A stretch of 64,000 nucleotides of DNA from Serratia sp. Ag1 (GTDB lineage Bacteria; Pseudomonadota; Gammaproteobacteria; Enterobacterales; Enterobacteriaceae): NCBI RefSeq assembly GCF_000743355.1, contig NZ_JQEI01000014.1, positions 1 to 64,000 on the forward strand, given 5' to 3'. The notes under the pieces are model-generated. The model saw only the letters and a program-made list of their open reading frames with translations, ran no database searches and was not told the origin of the DNA. The position numbers were made by a program, and so were the translations under genes. Below are positions 57,373-64,000 of this stretch, in pieces (the stretch's first letter is position 1; every line of letters begins with the position of its first letter).

Positions 57373-59301
57373 ATGCCTGTTATTACTCTTCCTGACGGAA
57401 GTCAGCGTCACTATGACCACGCCGTTTCACCGATGGATGTTGCCCGTGATATCGGCCCTGGCCTTGCCAAAGCCTGTATTGCTGGTCGCGTTAATGGTGA
57501 ACTGGTGGATGCCTGCGATCTGATTGAATCTGATGCGCAATTGGCGATTATCACCATCAAAGATGCCGAAGGTCTGGAAATCATGCGCCACTCGTGTGCG
57601 CACCTGTTGGGTCATGCGATCAAACAACTGTGGCCAGACACCAAGATGGCCATCGGCCCGGTGATCGATAACGGTTTCTACTATGACGTTGACATCGACC
57701 GCACCCTGACGCAGGAAGACCTGGATCTGCTGGAAAAGCGGATGCATGAGCTGGCCGACAAAGATTATGACGTCATCAAGAAAAAAGTGAGCTGGCAGGA
57801 AGCCCGCGATACCTTTGTTGCCCGTGGCGAAAGCTATAAAGTGGCGATTCTGGATGAAAACGTTAGCCGTGACGATCGTCCTGGCCTGTATCACCATGAA
57901 GAATACATCGATATGTGCCGCGGCCCGCACGTGCCAAACATGCGTTTCTGCCATCATTTCAAACTGCAGAAAACTTCTGGTGCTTATTGGCGTGGCGACA
58001 GCAAGAACAAAATGCTGCAGCGTATCTATGGCACCGCATGGGCAGACAAAAAACAGCTGAACGCTTATCTGCAGCGTCTGGAAGAAGCGGCAAAGCGCGA
58101 TCACCGCAAGATCGGTAAACAGCTTGATCTGTACCATATGCAGGAAGAAGCACCGGGCATGGTGTTCTGGCATAACGACGGCTGGACCATTTTCCGTGAA
58201 CTGGAAGCCTTTGTGCGTATGAAGCTCAAAGAGTACCAGTATCAGGAAGTGAAAGGGCCGTTCATGATGGACCGTGTGCTGTGGGAAAAAACCGGCCACT
58301 GGGAAAACTACAAAGATGCGATGTTCACCACTTCGTCAGAAAACCGTGAATACTGCATCAAGCCGATGAACTGCCCGGGCCACGTACAGATCTTCAATCA
58401 GGGCCTGAAGTCTTACCGTGATTTGCCATTGCGTATGGGTGAGTTCGGCAGTTGCCACCGCAACGAGCCTTCAGGTTCATTGCATGGCCTGATGCGCGTG
58501 CGGGGCTTCACTCAGGATGATGCCCATATCTTCTGTACCGAAGATCAAGTGCGTGCTGAAGTGAACGACTGTATCAAGATGGTCTACGATATGTACGGCA
58601 CCTTTGGCTTTGAAAAGATCGCGGTGAAATTATCCACCCGCCCAGAGAAGCGCATCGGTACTGATGACATGTGGACCCGAGCTGAAGACGATCTGGCTGC
58701 TGCGCTGACCGAAAACGGGATTCCGTTTGAATATCAGCCGGGTGAAGGTGCCTTCTACGGCCCTAAAATTGAATTTACCTTGCATGATTGTTTGGATCGC
58801 GCATGGCAATGTGGTACCGTGCAGCTCGATTTCTTCTTACCGGGCCGTTTAGGCGCGTCGTATGTTGGCGAAAACAACGAACGCGTAGTACCGGTAATGA
58901 TTCACCGTGCTATTCTTGGCTCCATGGAGCGCTTCATCGGTATTCTTACCGAAGAGTATGCCGGTTTCTACCCAACCTGGATTGCTCCGGTGCAGGTAGT
59001 GGTGATGAATATCACCGACAGCCAGTCTGATTACGTCCAGCAATTAACCAAAAAACTGCAAGATGCAGGGATTCGGGCAAAAGCGGACTTGAGAAACGAG
59101 AAGATTGGCTTTAAAATTCGCGAACATACTTTACGTCGAGTCCCTTACATGTTGGTGTGCGGTGATAAAGAGGTCGAATCAGGCAAAGTTGCCGTTCGTA
59201 CCCGCCGTGGCAAAGACTTGGGGAGCCTGGACGTAAATGACGTCGTAGACAAGCTGCTGAAAGAGATTCGCAGCCGTAGTCTTCATCAACTGGAGGAATA
59301 A
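57373..59301 (+). CDS. thrS: Threonine-tRNA ligase
   Basis: ThrS charges tRNA-Thr and edits mischarged serine. From ATG 57373 (AAGGAA ahead) it has 642 residues, the E. coli length, with a TGS domain (1-61), the editing domain with [10 protein letters not shown] and the zinc/editing residues, class II catalytic motifs 1-3 (motif 2 in [20 protein letters not shown], zinc Cys in PMNCPGH), and the anticodon domain. Upstream frame codons to 57340 are leader. infC follows 3 bases after the stop. Confidence 0.98.
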   Translation: MPVITLPDGSQRHYDHAVSPMDVARDIGPGLAKACIAGRVNGELVDACDLIESDAQLAIITIKDAEGLEIMRHSCAHLLGHAIKQLWPDTKMAIGPVIDNGFYYDVDIDRTLTQEDLDLLEKRMHELADKDYDVIKKKVSWQEARDTFVARGESYKVAILDENVSRDDRPGLYHHEEYIDMCRGPHVPNMRFCHHFKLQKTSGAYWRGDSKNKMLQRIYGTAWADKKQLNAYLQRLEEAAKRDHRKIGKQLDLYHMQEEAPGMVFWHNDGWTIFRELEAFVRMKLKEYQYQEVKGPFMMDRVLWEKTGHWENYKDAMFTTSSENREYCIKPMNCPGHVQIFNQGLKSYRDLPLRMGEFGSCHRNEPSGSLHGLMRVRGFTQDDAHIFCTEDQVRAEVNDCIKMVYDMYGTFGFEKIAVKLSTRPEKRIGTDDMWTRAEDDLAAALTENGIPFEYQPGEGAFYGPKIEFTLHDCLDRAWQCGTVQLDFFLPGRLGASYVGENNERVVPVMIHRAILGSMERFIGILTEEYAGFYPTWIAPVQVVVMNITDSQSDYVQQLTKKLQDAGIRAKADLRNEKIGFKIREHTLRRVPYMLVCGDKEVESGKVAVRTRRGKDLGSLDVNDVVDKLLKEIRSRSLHQLEE

Positions 59302-60151
<850 letters not shown>

Positions 60152-60177
60152 GCCATATTTTTTTGAATCAAGAATAA

Positions 60178-60552
<375 letters not shown>

Positions 60553-60560
60553 GAAAGACG

Positions 60561-60584
60561 AAGAGGGAGCTTGCTCCCTCTTTT
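60561..60584 (+). terminator. Terminator after rplT
   Basis: AAGAGGGA-GCTTGC-TCCCTCTT and further Ts, 9 bases past the rplT stop. Confidence 0.85.
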
Positions 60585-60671
60585 AATCTTTATTTTTCAA
60601 ACACCAATATTGACTTTTATTGGTTTTCAACAGCACACTGTGCGTTAATCCACCAACAAAGGTAACCAAGC

Positions 60672-60716
60672 ATGTACGCTGCTATTTTCCGTTTCTTTTT
60701 TTACTTTAGCGCCTGA
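60672..60716 (+). CDS. pheM: pheST leader peptide PheM
   Basis: The 14-residue peptide [14 protein letters not shown] has five phenylalanines, as in E. coli PheM ([14 protein letters not shown]). Ribosome stalling at these codons when charged tRNA-Phe is scarce allows transcription of pheS-pheT through the attenuator downstream. Confidence 0.95.
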   Translation: [14 protein letters not shown]

Positions 60717-60763
60717 TTTCAGGGAGCCTCGGCGTAAGAAAAGAAACGAAAAGTAGCGCCTGA

Positions 60764-60786
60764 GCCTCCCCTGCGGAGGCTTTTTT
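60764..60786 (+). terminator. Attenuator of pheS-pheT
   Basis: GCCTCC-CCTGC-GGAGGC followed by six Ts, 48 bases after pheM. GGGAGCCTC at 60722-60730 can serve in the competing antiterminator fold. Confidence 0.9.
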
Positions 60787-60895
60787 GTTTTTGGCCATCT
60801 TCTTTGCCTTTCAAACCGTAGCGTTGTTGGTTGCACTTACCCGACTACGGCTTGAAATTCTTTGAAGGTAAACCAAAGGCGTGTTCGAATAATAG

Positions 60896-61924
<1,029 letters not shown>

Positions 61925-61938
61925 GGCGGGAATATCAC

Positions 61939-64000
61939 ATGAAATTCAGTGAACTCTGGTTGCGCGAGTGGGTAAACCCGGCCATCAGCAGCGAAGCATT
62001 ATCCGATCAAATCACCATGGCTGGCCTTGAAGTAGACGGCGTTGAACCGGTCGCAGGCGCTTTCAACGGCGTGGTGGTGGGTCACGTGGTCGAATGCGGC
62101 CAGCACCCTAACGCCGATAAATTGCGCGTAACCAAGGTTGATGTGGGTGGTGAGCGCCTGCTGGACATCGTTTGTGGTGCGCCAAACTGCCGTGTCGGTC
62201 TAAAAGTCGCGGTGGCTACCGTGGGTGCGGTATTGCCGGGTGATTTCAAAATCAAAGCAGCCAAACTGCGCGGTGAGCCTTCTGAAGGCATGCTGTGTTC
62301 GTTTTCTGAGTTGGCGATCTCCGACGATCATAACGGCATTATTGAGCTGCCAGCAGAGGCGCCGATCGGTACCGACATTCGCGATTATTTAAAGCTTGAT
62401 GATCATGCGATCGAAATCAGCGTTACTCCGAACCGTGCGGACTGTTTAGGCATTATCGGCGTGGCGCGCGACGTTGCCGTGTTGAATCAGTTGCCGCTCA
62501 CCGAGCCAGACATGAGCCCGGTTGCTGCTACTGTCACCGACACATTGCCAATCCGTGTAGAAGCTCTGCAAGCGTGCCCGCGTTATCTGGGCCGCGTAGT
62601 GAAGGGGATCAACGTGAAGGCACCTTCGCCGTTGTGGATGCGTGAGAAACTGCGTCGCGCTGGGATCCGTTCTATTGATGCCGTGGTTGATGTCACCAAC
62701 TATGTGCTGATGGAACTTGGCCAGCCAATGCATGCGTTCGATCTGAACCGCATTGAAGGTGGGATCGTGGTTCGCATGGCAACCGAAGGCGAAACGCTGC
62801 GCTTGCTGGATGGCAATGAAGCTAAATTGAATGCCGATACTTTAGTGATTGCCGATCATCACAAAGCGTTGGCAATGGGGGGCATTTTTGGTGGTGAGCT
62901 CTCCGGTGTGAATGAAGAAACCCAGGACGTGCTGCTGGAGTGTGCTTTCTTCAGCCCGTTAGCGATTACCGGGCGTGCGCGTCGTCACGGCCTGCATACG
63001 GATGCCTCTCATCGCTATGAGCGTGGTGTGGACCCTGCTTTGCAGCATAAAGCTATGGAACGCGCCACTCGCTTGCTGATCGACATCTGTGGCGGTCAGG
63101 CCGGGCCAATCATTGATGTGACAGATGAAAGCACATTGCCAAAGCGTGCTTCTATCACATTACGCCGTGAAAAACTGGATCGTCTGATTGGTCACGTAGT
63201 GCCTGCCGAGCAAGTGAGCGATATTTTGCGCCGCTTGGGTTGCCAAGTTACTGAGCAGGGTGATAACTGGCTGGCGGTTGCGCCAAGCTGGCGCTTCGAC
63301 ATGGAGATTGAAGAGGATCTGGTGGAAGAAGTGGCCCGCGTGTACGGCTACAACAATATTCCCGATGTCCCTGTACGTGCCGATCTGGTGATGACGAAAC
63401 ATCGTGAATCCGATCTGGAACTGAAGCGTGTAAAAACCATGTTGGTCGATCACGGCTTCCAGGAAGCAATTACTTACAGTTTTGTTGATCCGAAAGTACA
63501 GGCGCTGTTACACCCAGGGGTAGAAGCCCTGATTCTGCCAAGCCCAATCTCGGTAGAGATGTCTGCCATGCGCCTTTCGCTGTGGACTGGCTTACTGTCT
63601 GCGGTGGTGTATAACCAGAATCGTCAGCAAACGCGTGTGCGTCTGTTTGAAAGCGGCCTGCGTTTTGTGCCTGATACTACAGCGAATTTAGGGATCCGCC
63701 AGGACGTCATGCTAGCGGGCGTTATTGCTGGGCATACACATGAAGAACACTGGGATCTGGCAAGAAAGCCAGTGGACTTCTATGATTTGAAAGGGGATCT
63801 GGAGTCTGTGCTCGAGCTGACAGGTAACTTATCTGAAATTCAGTTCAAAGCAGAGGCTCATTCGGCTCTCCACCCAGGGCAAAGTGCGGCGATTTATTTG
63901 CACGGTGAGCGCGTAGGTTTTATCGGTGTAGTTCACCCAGAACTTGAGCGTAAACTGGATCTTAACGGCCGTACTGTGGTGTTTGAACTGGAGTGGAATA
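61939..64000 (+). CDS. pheT: Phenylalanine-tRNA ligase beta subunit, runs off the window
   Basis: PheT carries the tRNA-binding and editing functions. The first 687 codons are present, of about 795 expected. [20 protein letters not shown] opens the protein, followed by the EMAP-like domain ([16 protein letters not shown]), B3/B4 editing domain ([20 protein letters not shown]) and B5 ([14 protein letters not shown]). The frame is open to the last base. AAGGCGGG precedes the ATG; pheS-pheT share the attenuated transcript. Confidence 0.97.
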   Translation, partial: MKFSELWLREWVNPAISSEALSDQITMAGLEVDGVEPVAGAFNGVVVGHVVECGQHPNADKLRVTKVDVGGERLLDIVCGAPNCRVGLKVAVATVGAVLPGDFKIKAAKLRGEPSEGMLCSFSELAISDDHNGIIELPAEAPIGTDIRDYLKLDDHAIEISVTPNRADCLGIIGVARDVAVLNQLPLTEPDMSPVAATVTDTLPIRVEALQACPRYLGRVVKGINVKAPSPLWMREKLRRAGIRSIDAVVDVTNYVLMELGQPMHAFDLNRIEGGIVVRMATEGETLRLLDGNEAKLNADTLVIADHHKALAMGGIFGGELSGVNEETQDVLLECAFFSPLAITGRARRHGLHTDASHRYERGVDPALQHKAMERATRLLIDICGGQAGPIIDVTDESTLPKRASITLRREKLDRLIGHVVPAEQVSDILRRLGCQVTEQGDNWLAVAPSWRFDMEIEEDLVEEVARVYGYNNIPDVPVRADLVMTKHRESDLELKRVKTMLVDHGFQEAITYSFVDPKVQALLHPGVEALILPSPISVEMSAMRLSLWTGLLSAVVYNQNRQQTRVRLFESGLRFVPDTTANLGIRQDVMLAGVIAGHTHEEHWDLARKPVDFYDLKGDLESVLELTGNLSEIQFKAEAHSALHPGQSAAIYLHGERVGFIGVVHPELERKLDLNGRTVVFELEWN

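Noticed and set aside
57427-58299. 290-codon frame antisense to thrS
   Set aside because: It is a shadow of a strongly conserved coding sequence, with no ribosome site or recognisable domain.

Overview
The window reads as chromosome of an enterobacterium close to Serratia (Yersiniaceae). Almost every protein has an obvious E. coli counterpart of nearly the same length, but the gene order is a mosaic of several E. coli neighbourhoods. This placement rests on remembered family sequences, not on a search. No rRNA, tRNA, CRISPR array, insertion sequence or intact prophage was seen.

Layout. 1-1487: the N-terminal half of a type VI secretion VgrG, stopped by an in-frame TAG, then a gene-free stretch. 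1527-11785: roxA, phoQ-phoP, a GNAT gene, purB-hflD-mnmA, nudJ-rluE and icd. 11836-13683: AT-rich, gene-poor spacer with three small genes, two of them membrane peptides. 13684-20960: putrescine catabolism (puuDRCB divergent from puuA-puuP, no puuE). 21051-23747: yddG, an unknown gene ending in a dispersed repeat, tsx, and a small HTH gene. 24205-29304: lower histidine degradation (hutI-hutG, hutC, hutF-hutD) with HutC-type palindromes, followed by an orphan LacI regulator. 30544-43391: pckA, a FumD-like gene, yniD, an ASCH gene, yebV, rsmF, msrC-proQ-prc, a DUF4260 gene, htpX, yebQ, kdgR. 43468-50005: tcyP, ydjM (SOS), kduI-kduD (pectin), hxpB, yniB, yniA. 50233-57007: GNAT, a GhoS-like antitoxin without its toxin, emtA, a secreted alpha/beta hydrolase, a PHP protein, marC, a MATE pump, a DUF2239 gene. 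57373-64000: thrS-infC-rpmI-rplT-pheM-pheS-pheT, with pheT running off the window.

The genes form coherent circuits: two-component Mg2+ sensing with a probable PhoP box; putrescine import and gamma-glutamylation; histidine to glutamate through HutI, HutF and HutG under HutC; pectin intermediates through KduI/KduD with KdgR encoded nearby and a KdgR-like operator before kduI; and a translation operon with classical leader controls.

The most interesting item is a 59-codon membrane-peptide ORF lying between the probable PhoP box and phoP. Its hydrophobic N-terminus and Cys-x10-Cys spacing resemble MgrB, the PhoQ feedback inhibitor, while no mgrB is seen at its usual place beside kdgR. Other notable items are a GhoS-like gene with no GhoT, a repeat that supplies the end of a coding sequence, a 38-residue membrane peptide, and a yniD gene that appears to start with TTG.
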